DNA from: Promicromonospora thailandica
GTDB lineage: Bacteria > Actinomycetota > Actinomycetes > Actinomycetales > Cellulomonadaceae
Direction: 5' to 3'
Length of the DNA stretch: 64,000 nt
Assembly (NCBI RefSeq): GCF_024171955.1
Contig: NZ_JAMTCS010000013.1
Span: forward strand, 124,001-188,000
Shown piece after piece: positions 31,511 through 39,811 of the stretch. Every line of letters begins with the position of its first letter. Positions within the stretch are counted from its first letter, which is position 1. Under the pieces are notes generated by a model that saw nothing but the letters and a program-made list of their open reading frames with translations, made no database searches and was not told the DNA's origin. Made by a program: the position numbers and the translations under genes.

Positions 31511-34045
31511 TCAGGCGATCGTCCAGCCCGGGGGCAGCAGGCCGGTGCTGCCCGCCCACAACGCCGCCGAGACCACGCCCACCAGGAGCGCCGCGACCAC
31601 GTAGAACCAGACCCGCATGCGGTGCCCCGCGGCGCGCAGCAGGGCCGCGACGCCGAACGCCGCGACGGCCAGCCCCGGAGCGGACAGGTACGGCGTGGCC
31701 GTGGTGGTCTGCGTGAGCAGCACGTACACCGACCCCAGGAGCAGCAGCCGCGGCACCCAGCGCAGCAGGGCACCCAGCAGGCGCAGCGGCCACGGCCTGC
31801 GCCGGGGGTCGGCGGGGGCCTGCGGCTGCGCGCCCTGTGGTCGAGCCTGTGCGCGGCCGCCTGGCGCACCGGCCTGCTTCCCGGCGGTCCGGCGGTCCGC
31901 CGTCCGGCCCGCGGGTGCCGGGCCGGCCGCGGGGCGCCCCCCGGCGCCGGGCCGCTGCCCCACGGTCGGGGCCCGCCCCGCCAGCGGCCGGTCGGCGCCG
32001 GGCCGGACCGTCGTGGGCTGGACCGTGCCCGGCCGCACGGCGGCGGGCTGCCCACCGGGCTGCCGGACGACCGGCATGGGCCGGGTGGCGCGCACCGCCG
32101 CCCGGCCGCCGGGCGGCTGCGGGGCCGGGCCGAGGTGCTTGACCGGGCTCTTGCGCGGCTCGAACGACTGCGGCCGCGGCCCCTGCGCGGCCACCACCTG
32201 CGTGGCCCCCGCGGCGGGCTGGCTGCGGACCGGGGCGCGCCGGCTCGCCGGGGCGGGCTCGGGGTTGCGGAACGCGCGCCAGCCGCGCAGCGTGTCGGGG
32301 TGGCCGCCCGCGGGGGAGGTGACCTCCCAGCGCATCGCCTGCCAGATCCAGTCCTTGATCTCGGCCGGCGTGCGCCCGGCGGCGACCTCCGCGCCGATCT
32401 CCGCGATGTGGTCGGCGACCAGCTGCTCCGCGGCGCCGTCGAAACCGTCCGCGTGCACCTCGGTCAGCACGCTCATCAGCGCGCGGTCGTACACGAGGGC
32501 GTGCCACGGCTCGGGCGTGCGGGCGGCGGGTGCGCCCGGCTGGAACACCTTGGTGTGCCCCTTGCCGCGCAGCACGTCGGTCGCAGGGAGGGCCGCCACC
32601 TCGGCGGCCGTCACGCCGTCGCTCACGAGCTGGGAGGTGAGCAGCAGCGTCGGGTCGGGCGTGGTCTGCTCGAGGCGCGCGCGGACCACGCGCGCGATGT
32701 TCTCCAGCGGCGGGCGGTGGTTCGGCTGGTACCGGGTCATCGCCAGCACCAGCGACTGCAGGTGCTTGTCGATGACGGGCGGCTCGGCGCCGTCCCCGTC
32801 GCCGTCCAGCGGCTCCTCGACGAGGTCCGTGGCCTCCAGGTCCCGCCCCATGAAGTTCAGGTCGAGCGGCAGCGCGCCCGTGCTCGCGTACACGAGCAGC
32901 AGGCCCAGGCTGTACACGTCCGACCGCGGGTGCACCCGGCGGCCGAACAGCTCCGGCGCCATGTAGGCCATCGTGCCGGCGGGCTGCGTGGAGGTCGCCG
33001 CGTCGAAGACCTTGGCGATGCCCAGGTCGATGAGCACCGCGCGGTCGCCGTCGACCATGATGTTCGCCGGCTTCAGGTCGCGGTGCAGGCAGCGCTGCTC
33101 CTGCAGCACGAGCAGCGCGTCGACCACCTGCCGCGCCAGGTGGAGCGCCTCCGGGCCGGACAGCGGACCGTCCTCGCGCACCCGGTCCCGCAGCGTGGTG
33201 CCGGGCACCAGCTCCATGGCGAACCACGGCTGCGTCGCGTCCAGCCCCGCCTCGACGAAGCGCGGGAAGCCCCGGCCGTCCAGGCGCTCCAGCAGGTCCG
33301 CCTCCTGCACGAAGCGCTCGCGGGCGTCCTCGTGCAGACCGGTGAGGACCTTGAGGGCGACCTCCGTGCCGTCGTCCGCCTCCGCGCGGTACACGTGCGC
33401 GAACCCGCCGTGCCCCAGCGCCTCGCCGAGCGTGAACCGGCCCAGCCGCTCCCCGCTCGCGGGGATGCGCCGCACCGGGCGCACGGGCAGGGCCGGGATC
33501 CGCGGCGCCGGGGCGGGCGCGGGCGTGGCGGGGACGGAGCCGACGGCGAGGGGCGCGTCGGCGACAGGCAGGGGCGCGTCCGCGACAGACGCGTCCGGGG
33601 CGGGCACGGGCGGGTCCGGCACGGGTGCCGGGTCCGGCAGGACGGCGACCGGCTCGCCCTGGGCGGCGGGTGCGGCCTCGGTGTCCTCGGCGGGGCCGGG
33701 CTCGGATTCGGGCTCTGACTCGGGCTCGGGCGTCGCGTCCCCGTCTGTCGCGTCCCCGCCCGTCGCGGTCCCTGGCTCGGGCGCCGGGGGTACGGGCGGC
33801 AGCGGTGGCACCGACTCGGGTGGCGCGGGCACGACGGCCGTGCGCTCCGCGGGGGAGGCGCCGGTCCGCCCGGATCCGGCCGGCCCCGTCTCCGGGGGCG
33901 GCGGGGGGACCGGGGCGGGCTCGTGCCCTGCCTCGTCGACGGGGGCGGTGGCCAGCAGGGTCGCTGCCGGCTCGGGATCGGCTGACGGGACCGGGCCGAT
34001 GGCCGCAGGCGTGACCTCGCCGACGTCGGGCGCTGGTGACGTCAT
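31511..34045 (-). CDS. PknB-type Ser/Thr protein kinase with C-terminal membrane domain
   Basis: 844-aa kinase. A 200-residue Pro/Ala/Glu-rich N-terminus precedes the kinase domain (about 203-460): GHGGFAHVY glycine loop, EVALKVL lysine, CLHRDLKPANIMVDG catalytic loop, IDLGIAKVF (DLG in place of DFG) and MAPELF. A second soluble domain (about 480-590) and a Pro/Arg-rich linker lead to three or four C-terminal hydrophobic helices (about 765-840). The order kinase, linker, terminal membrane domain is shared with the kinase at 42-44.6 kb. Start chosen at MTSPAPDVG, 7 nt downstream of TAGGTT (leaderless). Confidence 0.9.
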   Translation of the reverse strand: MTSPAPDVGEVTPAAIGPVPSADPEPAATLLATAPVDEAGHEPAPVPPPPPETGPAGSGRTGASPAERTAVVPAPPESVPPLPPVPPAPEPGTATGGDATDGDATPEPESEPESEPGPAEDTEAAPAAQGEPVAVLPDPAPVPDPPVPAPDASVADAPLPVADAPLAVGSVPATPAPAPAPRIPALPVRPVRRIPASGERLGRFTLGEALGHGGFAHVYRAEADDGTEVALKVLTGLHEDARERFVQEADLLERLDGRGFPRFVEAGLDATQPWFAMELVPGTTLRDRVREDGPLSGPEALHLARQVVDALLVLQEQRCLHRDLKPANIMVDGDRAVLIDLGIAKVFDAATSTQPAGTMAYMAPELFGRRVHPRSDVYSLGLLLVYASTGALPLDLNFMGRDLEATDLVEEPLDGDGDGAEPPVIDKHLQSLVLAMTRYQPNHRPPLENIARVVRARLEQTTPDPTLLLTSQLVSDGVTAAEVAALPATDVLRGKGHTKVFQPGAPAARTPEPWHALVYDRALMSVLTEVHADGFDGAAEQLVADHIAEIGAEVAAGRTPAEIKDWIWQAMRWEVTSPAGGHPDTLRGWRAFRNPEPAPASRRAPVRSQPAAGATQVVAAQGPRPQSFEPRKSPVKHLGPAPQPPGGRAAVRATRPMPVVRQPGGQPAAVRPGTVQPTTVRPGADRPLAGRAPTVGQRPGAGGRPAAGPAPAGRTADRRTAGKQAGAPGGRAQARPQGAQPQAPADPRRRPWPLRLLGALLRWVPRLLLLGSVYVLLTQTTTATPYLSAPGLAVAAFGVAALLRAAGHRMRVWFYVVAALLVGVVSAALWAGSTGLLPPGWTIA

Positions 34046-34052
34046 GACGGGA

Positions 34053-34061
34053 AACCTACCA
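34053..34061 (-). promoter_or_regulatory. Extended -10 TGGTAGGTT of kinase gene
   Basis: Minus-strand TGGTAGGTT ends 7 nt before the ATG. Near-identical TGRTAGGTTYTC elements precede the second kinase gene and its kinase-less paralogue. Confidence 0.5.
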
Positions 34062-34150
34062 GCGCGGACGCCGTCGGACCGAGGAAAGTCCACGCCCCGG
34101 TCCGGACGTCCGCGTGCTGGTCACGGCCCCGGGCAACGACTCAGCGGGCG

Positions 34151-34609
34151 TCAGGACAGGTCGATCGTGATCGGCTCGAACCGCGTGCCCACCGGGTAGT
34201 TGCCGCCCCAGAGCTTGGCGCCGTCCTCCGTGAGGTCGACGTGCTGCCACGTGAGCCGGTCGCCGTCCCGCTCGGGCGCACCCGCCAGGCGGAACGCGGC
34301 CGTGCGCACGTCCGACTCGCGGTCCCGGATCGACATGGCCCAGTCGGCACCGCCGTCGGCCGGCGCGACCACCTCGATGTCGGCCACCTCGCCGACGAAC
34401 GAGCCGAAGTGCCCGATGAAGACGACCGACCCCGTGAACGCGAACGACGACGAGGCCGCCGACGCGTCCGGGGTGCGCTCCGGGTCGAGCGGGAAGTGGA
34501 ACGAGGCGCCGCTGCCGCCCACGGCGTCGTCCTGCACGATGCGGCCGCCCGGCGCCCCCATCACGTACATCAGCAGGCTTGCCTTGATCTCCCAGTCCAG
34601 ATGAGCCAC
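34151..34609 (-). CDS. HtaA-domain-like protein
   Basis: 152-aa protein starting VAHLDWEIKASLLMYVMG, close to the opening of HtaA domains (LDWGxKxSxxxYV), with GRIVQDDAV, FPLD and SVVFIGHFG in the expected order. HtaA domains bind heme in Corynebacterium surface proteins. This copy has no signal peptide or anchor, so it may be cytoplasmic and bind something else. GTG at 34609 is chosen because the domain starts there; no in-frame ATG precedes it nearby. No iron box is visible. It stands alone between a kinase and a GDPD gene. Confidence 0.62.
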   Translation of the reverse strand: MAHLDWEIKASLLMYVMGAPGGRIVQDDAVGGSGASFHFPLDPERTPDASAASSSFAFTGSVVFIGHFGSFVGEVADIEVVAPADGGADWAMSIRDRESDVRTAAFRLAGAPERDGDRLTWQHVDLTEDGAKLWGGNYPVGTRFEPITIDLS

Positions 34610-34711
34610 CCGAGAACCGTACTCCCACCTGCTGGTTCGTACGGCTTCCGTTCGCCGGGACGACGGCGGCACGCCTTGCCCCGGCAACCCGGCCCCGCCA
34701 GGCTCGGGCGC

Positions 34712-35857
34712 ATGAGGACCTACCGACGTCGTACCAGCACAGCCCTCGCGCTGAGCACTGCCGTGACCCTCGCGAGCGGCCTGGCCCTGGGTGCCGCCCC
34801 CGCGTCCGCGCTGCCGCCCGGGCCCGCGCACACCGGGCCCGTGCACCCTGGGCCTGCGCACCCTGGGCCTGCGCACCCTGGACAGCACCGCACCTTCGAC
34901 CTGCAGGCCCACCGCGGCGGCGTCGCGCTCACCGTGGAGAACACGCTCCCCGCGTTCGACAAGGCCCTCGCCCTCGGCGTCAGCACGCTCGAGCTCGACG
35001 TGCAGATCACGCGCGACGGCTACGCCGTGGTCACCCACGACCGCGACCCGAACCCCGCCAAGTGCGTCGACACCACCCCCGCGTACCCCGGCGACCCGCA
35101 GTTCCCCTACGTGCCCGGCACCACCTACATCAAGGACCTGACGCTCGCGCAGGTGCGCACCATCGACTGCGGCTCCCTGCGCCAGCCGCAGTTCCCCGGC
35201 CAGGAGCTGCACCCGGGCGAGCGCATGCCGCTCCTGACCGAGGTGCTCGACCTGGTCAACCGCCACCGGGCCCGCCAGGTGACGCTCAACATCGAGACCA
35301 AGGTCGAGGCGGGCGCCCCCGAGCAGACCGCGCCCCGCGAGCAGTTCGTGCAGGTCGTCGCCCGCGAGGTGCGCCGCGCCCGGCTCGTGGACCAGGTCAC
35401 GATCCAGAGCTTCGACTGGGGCGCGCTGATGCGCATGCGCGAGGTCGAGCCCCGGCTGCCGCTCGTGGCCCTCACCAACGGGCAGCAGTTCCTCCAGGTC
35501 GGCGTCGAGGGCGCCTCGCCGTGGCTCGGCGGCCTCGACATCGACGACTTCCCGGGCTCGACCCAGCACAAGCTCGTCGCGGCCGTCGCCTCCTTCGGCG
35601 CCGACGCCGTCTCGCCGGTGCACGGCGACCCGCAGGGCGGCACCGTCGGCGACCCGGGCTACGTGCCCTTCACGACGCCGGAGCTCGTCCGCGCCGCGCA
35701 CCGCCGCGGCCTGGAGGTGATCCCGTGGACCGTCGACGACCGCGCCACCATGGAGACCCTCATGGACCTCGGCGTGGACGGCCTCATCACCGACCGCCCC
35801 GACCTGCTGCGCACCGTCATGGCCGAGCGGCACCTGCGCCTGCCGAAGCGGTACTGA
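34712..35857 (+). CDS. Secreted glycerophosphodiester phosphodiesterase
   Basis: 381-aa GDPD-family enzyme that hydrolyses glycerophosphodiesters to glycerol-3-phosphate and an alcohol outside the cell. A Sec signal peptide with AxA-type cleavage near residue 33 (LGAAPASA) is followed by a short His-Pro-Gly repeat stretch encoded by repeated GCACCCTGGGCCT. The TIM barrel starts with QAHRGGVALTVENTLPAF (catalytic HRG and ENT). It continues with LELDVQITRDGYAVVTHD (ExD metal ligands and second catalytic His) and ends with VIPWTVDDRATMETLMDLGVDGLITDRPD. All key residues are intact. Confidence 0.93.
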   Translation: MRTYRRRTSTALALSTAVTLASGLALGAAPASALPPGPAHTGPVHPGPAHPGPAHPGQHRTFDLQAHRGGVALTVENTLPAFDKALALGVSTLELDVQITRDGYAVVTHDRDPNPAKCVDTTPAYPGDPQFPYVPGTTYIKDLTLAQVRTIDCGSLRQPQFPGQELHPGERMPLLTEVLDLVNRHRARQVTLNIETKVEAGAPEQTAPREQFVQVVAREVRRARLVDQVTIQSFDWGALMRMREVEPRLPLVALTNGQQFLQVGVEGASPWLGGLDIDDFPGSTQHKLVAAVASFGADAVSPVHGDPQGGTVGDPGYVPFTTPELVRAAHRRGLEVIPWTVDDRATMETLMDLGVDGLITDRPDLLRTVMAERHLRLPKRY

Positions 35858-35903
35858 GACAGCGCCCGGCCGGCGCGTCCGGGGCGCCGGCCGGGGCCGC
35901 GCC

Positions 35904-36329
35904 TCAGCCCGCGGCCTCGCCCGTGCCGGGGCGTCCCGGTCCCGCGGCCCGACGGCGCTCGCGGCGTCCGCGGGCCAGCTCCGTCGCCAGGGCGTCGAGT
36001 GGCTGGGCGAACGTGTCCTCGAACCGGGCGAGCCACGCGCGGGCGGCGGCGGTGCCGGTGTCGTCCACGGCGTACAGCCGGCGGGTGCCCTCGGCGCGGA
36101 CCCGTACCAGGCCCGCCTCGCGCAGCACCCGCAGGTGCTGCGAGACGGCGGGCTGCGAGATGCGCACCCGGGCCTGCAGGGCCGTCACCAGGGCGCCGGC
36201 GGGCTGCTCGCCGGGCACCAGCAGCTCCAGCAGGCGGCGGCGCACCGGGTCGCCGAGGGCCTCGAAGACGCCGTGGGGCGCGGTGTCGGGGCCGGCGCCC
36301 AGGCCGCTACCGAGGCCGGGGTCGGGCAC
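35904..36329 (-). CDS. ArsR-family transcriptional regulator
   Basis: 141-aa winged-helix repressor. FEALGDPVRRRLLELL starts the fold, and RISQPAVSQHLRVLREAGLVRV is the recognition helix with the family's typical QPAVSQHL. The wing contains GTRRLYAVD. No metal-binding ELxCVC motif is present, so it belongs to the non-metal group usually paired with SRPBCC/AHSA1 proteins. The GTG start directly follows the stop of the SRPBCC gene (no spacing). The operator upstream of that gene probably makes this an autoregulated two-gene unit. Confidence 0.9.
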   Translation of the reverse strand: MPDPGLGSGLGAGPDTAPHGVFEALGDPVRRRLLELLVPGEQPAGALVTALQARVRISQPAVSQHLRVLREAGLVRVRAEGTRRLYAVDDTGTAAARAWLARFEDTFAQPLDALATELARGRRERRRAAGPGRPGTGEAAG

Positions 36330-36986
36330 TCAGGACTCCGGCTCGGCCGTGGGCGGCACGGTGTAGAAGGCCAGGGTGCGTTCGCCGGCCGCGCGAGCCT
36401 GCTCGGCGTCGTCGCCCGAGGCGGTCGCGGCGTCGGCCCAGCCGGTGCTCGCCAGCCGCACGAACTCGACGCCCGTGGGGGACAGGGTCCACTGCTCGAA
36501 CTCGCGCGCGTCGTTGTCGGAGCCCGTGGCGAGGTGCAGCCCCAGGCCGAGCAGCGCCAGGTCCCACCCGACGCCGACGGCGCCCGGGCCGTACTGCGTC
36601 CAGAAGTCGGGGTCCACCGGCGCCTCGTGGACCAGCTCGAGCGTGGTGCCGTCGTCGGCCGGGCTGAGCCCCACCCGCACCCAGGAGACCTGGCCGCCGA
36701 ACTCCCACGTGACGGCGAACTCCTCAGGGGCCGCGCAGCGTTCCACGGTGCCGCCCGCGTTGCCCACGAGCTGGTAGCGGCCGCCGACGGAGAGGTCGCC
36801 GTCGATCGGCAGGAACCAGCGGGGGAGCCGTTCGGCGGAGGTGAGGGCGTCCCACAGGTCGTCCCGGTCGGTCGCGTAGGTGCGGCGGGCGACGGCGATC
36901 TTGGTCGGGGCGCCGTCCCGGTTCCCGTCGCGGACCTCACGGGTCACGAGGCCGGCCGTGGTGACGGGGTCGATGGTGGTGGTCAT
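36330..36986 (-). CDS. SRPBCC/AHSA1-family protein
   Basis: 218-aa protein with one START-like SRPBCC domain (about residues 25-165): TYATDRDDLWDALTSAERLPRWFLP and GGRYQLV are typical, with VTWEF and WDLALLGLGLHL further on. These proteins bind hydrophobic ligands or act as Hsp90 activator-like proteins. It is the first gene of an operon with an ArsR regulator, with a palindromic operator 14 nt upstream of its ATG. Ligand unknown. Confidence 0.88.
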   Translation of the reverse strand: MTTTIDPVTTAGLVTREVRDGNRDGAPTKIAVARRTYATDRDDLWDALTSAERLPRWFLPIDGDLSVGGRYQLVGNAGGTVERCAAPEEFAVTWEFGGQVSWVRVGLSPADDGTTLELVHEAPVDPDFWTQYGPGAVGVGWDLALLGLGLHLATGSDNDAREFEQWTLSPTGVEFVRLASTGWADAATASGDDAEQARAAGERTLAFYTVPPTAEPES

Positions 36987-36999
36987 GGCGACTCCTTCT

Positions 37000-37015
37000 A
37001 TAAGTAGACACTTAT
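37000..37015. promoter_or_regulatory. Likely ArsR operator
   Basis: ATAAGTAGACACTTAT: 6-bp perfect arms ATAAGT/ACTTAT around AGAC, in an AT-rich island 14 nt upstream of the SRPBCC start codon. Size and composition fit ArsR-family sites. Confidence 0.7.
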
Positions 37016-37128
37016 GTTATGCCACAGTCGCGCCCGCGGGGCAAGTGGCAGGCGCTGTCATCCCCTAAAAAAGTGTGCCAAGCGCGCCGCGCCCAGCCGG
37101 TGTCGGTGAGGCGGAGTAGGTTCCGGAC

Positions 37129-37728
37129 ATGGCCCCGACCACCGTGGTCCCGGCGACAACCGACCGGTTCGGCGACATCGCACGGGTCCTGAACCCGACC
37201 GGGCGCGAGCAGGCGTGCTGGTGCCTGCACTGGCGTGCGCCGGCCAAGGAGGACGTCACGACGCGCGAGGCCCGCCTGCGTGAGCTCACGGCGCGCGAGC
37301 CCGCGCCCGGCATGCTCGCCTACCTCGGTACGGAGGAGGACGGCGAGGTCGCCGGCTGGCTCGGCTTCTCCCGCCGGTCGGACGCCGCGTCGCTGCAGCG
37401 GTCCCGGGTGCTGCCCGTGGGGGAGCCCGCCTCCTGGCCGACCACGTGGGTCTTCATGTGCGTCACCGTGCGCGCGGGCTTCCGCAGGCAGGGGATCGCC
37501 CAGGCGCTGCTCGACGCCGGGGTCGGCTACGCCGCGGCGCACGGGGCGGCGACGCTCGAGGCGTTCCCGGTCGAGCCCGAGCCAGGGCGGCGCGTCCCGG
37601 TGAGCGCGGCGTTCGTCGGCACGGTCGGCATGTTCGAGCGGGCCGGGTTCGACCGCCTGGCGCCCACGGACGCCACGAGCGGGCGGCTGCCACGGTGGCA
37701 CATGCGCCGCGAGCTCACGCCGTCCTGA
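37129..37728 (+). CDS. GNAT-family N-acetyltransferase
   Basis: 199-aa GNAT protein. The acetyl-CoA-binding stretch is MCVTVRAGFRRQGIAQALLDAGV (RRQGIA being motif A) and the C-terminal GTVGMFERAGFDRL is motif B. The N-terminal CWCLHWRAP is seen in a small actinobacterial subgroup. Substrate unknown. TAGGTT (37117-37122) lies 6 nt before the ATG with no ribosome binding site, pointing to a leaderless mRNA. It converges with the NTF2-like gene, 6 nt apart. Confidence 0.85.
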   Translation: MAPTTVVPATTDRFGDIARVLNPTGREQACWCLHWRAPAKEDVTTREARLRELTAREPAPGMLAYLGTEEDGEVAGWLGFSRRSDAASLQRSRVLPVGEPASWPTTWVFMCVTVRAGFRRQGIAQALLDAGVGYAAAHGAATLEAFPVEPEPGRRVPVSAAFVGTVGMFERAGFDRLAPTDATSGRLPRWHMRRELTPS

Positions 37729-37734
37729 GGGGCG

Positions 37735-38136
37735 TCAGTCGGGGACCGGCACGACCACGCACAGCTCGAACGTGTCCCGGCCGCGGCGGAGCAGGTAGCG
37801 CACCCGGTCCGCCGCGGCCTCCGACGCGTTCTCGTCCCTGTAGCTCCAGCGCACGTCGACCCACAGCAGCGCGTCGCCGACCTGTTCCACGGCGCGCACC
37901 TCGGGCACCGCCGCGACCAGCCCCTGCTCCCGGTAGGCGGTGAGCATGCCGGCCAGGCTCTCGCGCGCGGACCCGGCGTCGGGCACCACGAGCGAACGGT
38001 CGGCCTCGACCACCACCGACGGGTAGGCGAGGCTGTCGGTCACGACCTCGAGGTCGCCCGACCCGAGCGCGACGCCGTAGCCGACGAGGAAGTCGAGCAG
38101 GTCGTCGGAGTCGTACCCGGGGTGTCGGCTGGTCAT
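37735..38136 (-). CDS. NTF2/SnoaL-like small protein
   Basis: 133-aa protein with the alpha/beta cone layout of NTF2-like folds: DLLDFLVGYGVALGSGDLEVVTDSLAYPSVVV, then ESLAGMLTAYREQGL, then strands ending LLWVDVRWSYRDENAS and RYLLRRGRDTFELCVVV. No catalytic residues can be assigned. It may be an enzyme, a binding protein or an immunity-like protein. It lies 9 nt downstream of the PLP-enzyme gene on the same strand and may be co-transcribed with it. Confidence 0.68.
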   Translation of the reverse strand: MTSRHPGYDSDDLLDFLVGYGVALGSGDLEVVTDSLAYPSVVVEADRSLVVPDAGSARESLAGMLTAYREQGLVAAVPEVRAVEQVGDALLWVDVRWSYRDENASEAAADRVRYLLRRGRDTFELCVVVPVPD

Positions 38137-38145
38137 CCGTCCACG

Positions 38146-39273
38146 CTAGCGGCCCGCCCCGTCGAGCGCTCGGGTGAGGTCGGCCCAGAGGTCGTCGACG
38201 TCCTCCAGGCCCACCGACAGGCGCACCAGGTCGGGGGAGATGCCCGCGTCCTTGCGGGAGACCTCGTCCATGATCCGGTGGGTCAGCGAGGCCGGGTGCT
38301 GGATCAGGCTGTCCACGCTGCCCAGGCTCACCGCCGGGGTGATCAGCCGCACGGCGGCGACCAGCGCCACCGGGTCGGCCGACGTCTCGAACGACACCAT
38401 GGCGCCACCGACGCGGGGGTAGTGCACGCGGGTCACCCGGGGGTGGTCGGCCAGCCGCCGGGCCAGCTCCGCCGCCGTCGCCGACGCCGCACGGACCCGC
38501 ACCGGAAGCGTCGCCAGGCCGCGCAGCAGCTCGTAGCCCGCGATCGGGTGCAGCATGCCGCCCGTCATGAACCGCACCTGGCGCAGCGCCCGCGCGGTCG
38601 GCTCGTCGCACGCGACCACGCCGCCCATGACGTCGCCGTGCCCGCCCAGGTACTTGGTGGCGCTGTGCAGCACCATGCCCGCCCCGAGGGTGATCGGGCG
38701 CTGCAGCACCGGGGTGGCGAACGTGTTGTCCGCCAGGAGGGGCACGGGCCCGCAGGCCTCGGCCAGGGCCCGCAGGTCCACCTCACCGAGCGTGGGGTTC
38801 GCCGGGCTCTCGACGACGACCAGCCCGGTCCGGTCCGTGATCGCGGAGGCGACCTCGTCGGGCTCCGCCCACGTGACGCTCGTGCCGAGCAGGCCCGAGG
38901 ACAGCAGGTGGTCGGTGGTGCCGTACAGCGGCCGCACGCCGACGACGTGCGGCCGCCCCGCCGCGACCTGCGCCAGCAGGCAGGCCGAGAGCGCCGCCAT
39001 GCCGCTGGCGAAGGCGACGGCGGCGTCGGCCCCCTCCAGCTCGGCCAGCGCGGTCTCGAACCGGCGCACCGTCGGGTTGGCGACGCGGCCGTACACCGGC
39101 GGACCGCCGTCGTCGTGCCCCTCGGCGAACGCGTCGAGGCGCTCCGCCTCGGCGACCACGTCGTGCGACGGGTAGGTGGTGGACAGGTCGATCGGCGGGG
39201 CGTGCAGGCCCAGGGCGGCCAGGTCGTCCTTGCCGGCGTGGACGGCGCGCGTGGTCCAGGTGTGCATGCTCAT
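38146..39273 (-). CDS. Cys/Met-metabolism PLP-dependent enzyme
   Basis: 375-aa trans-sulfuration family enzyme (cystathionine gamma-synthase/gamma-lyase/methionine gamma-lyase group). Residues include YGRVANPT, FASGMAALSA, PLYGTTDHLL, the aldimine-supporting ADNTFATPVLQRP, the PLP lysine in HSATKYLGGHGDVMGG, and SLGSVDSLIQHPASLTH. The methionine gamma-lyase Cys, which lies just after PLYG, is Thr here; this argues against a classical methionine gamma-lyase. The divergent Lrp-family gene resembles the mdeR-mdeA arrangement of Pseudomonas and suggests amino-acid-responsive control. Best described as a cystathionine or methionine lyase of uncertain specificity. Confidence 0.88.
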   Translation of the reverse strand: MSMHTWTTRAVHAGKDDLAALGLHAPPIDLSTTYPSHDVVAEAERLDAFAEGHDDGGPPVYGRVANPTVRRFETALAELEGADAAVAFASGMAALSACLLAQVAAGRPHVVGVRPLYGTTDHLLSSGLLGTSVTWAEPDEVASAITDRTGLVVVESPANPTLGEVDLRALAEACGPVPLLADNTFATPVLQRPITLGAGMVLHSATKYLGGHGDVMGGVVACDEPTARALRQVRFMTGGMLHPIAGYELLRGLATLPVRVRAASATAAELARRLADHPRVTRVHYPRVGGAMVSFETSADPVALVAAVRLITPAVSLGSVDSLIQHPASLTHRIMDEVSRKDAGISPDLVRLSVGLEDVDDLWADLTRALDGAGR

Positions 39274-39332
39274 GCCCGGACTATCGAAGCCTGGACGCCC
39301 GGCGGTGCCGGGACGTGCTAGAAATTCGGGCC

Positions 39333-39803
39333 ATGACCCAGAACGTGATCCTCGATTCGGTGGACCGGGCGCTGCTGGCCGAGCTGCAGAACGACGGGCG
39401 GCTGTCCAACAAGACGCTGGCGCAGCGGGTCGGCGTCGCGCCGTCGACCTGCCTGGCCCGCGTCCAGCGGCTGCAGACCGCGGGGGTCATCCGGGGGTAC
39501 CGGGCCGAGATCGACCCGGGCGCCGTCGGGCGCGGGCTGCAGGCCATGCTCATGGTGCGGCTCGCCACGCACTCCCGGCCGCTGCTCGGGCCGTTCGTGG
39601 ACTGGGTGCGCGCACTGCCGCAGACCCGGGCCGTGCACCACGTGTCCGGGCCGGACGACTTCCTGGTGCACGTGGCCTGCACGGGTACCGACGAGCTGCA
39701 GCGCCTGGTGCTGGACCTGACCGCGCGCGGCGAGGTGGGCCGGGTGCAGACCGACCTGGTGTTCTCCTCCTGGACCTGCGGCCCGGTGACCCCCGCGGAC
39801 TGA
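39333..39803 (+). CDS. Lrp/AsnC-family transcriptional regulator
   Basis: 156-aa Lrp/AsnC regulator. The N-terminal HTH LDSVDRALLAELQNDGRLSN and LAQRVGVAPSTCLARVQRLQTAGVIRGY is followed by the ligand-binding RAM domain, with VHHVSGPDDFLVHVACTGTDEL carrying the Gly/Asp of the effector pocket. It is divergent from the PLP-enzyme gene (60 nt between starts) and very likely regulates it in response to an amino acid. TAGAAA lies 8 nt before the ATG, so it may be leaderless. Confidence 0.92.
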   Translation: MTQNVILDSVDRALLAELQNDGRLSNKTLAQRVGVAPSTCLARVQRLQTAGVIRGYRAEIDPGAVGRGLQAMLMVRLATHSRPLLGPFVDWVRALPQTRAVHHVSGPDDFLVHVACTGTDELQRLVLDLTARGEVGRVQTDLVFSSWTCGPVTPAD

Positions 39804-39811
39804 CACGGGGG

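Noticed and set aside
34836-34895. Short HPGPA-type repeats in the GDPD gene considered as a functional repeat domain
   Set aside because: They are only about three 12-15-bp units just after the signal peptide, best explained as a flexible linker.
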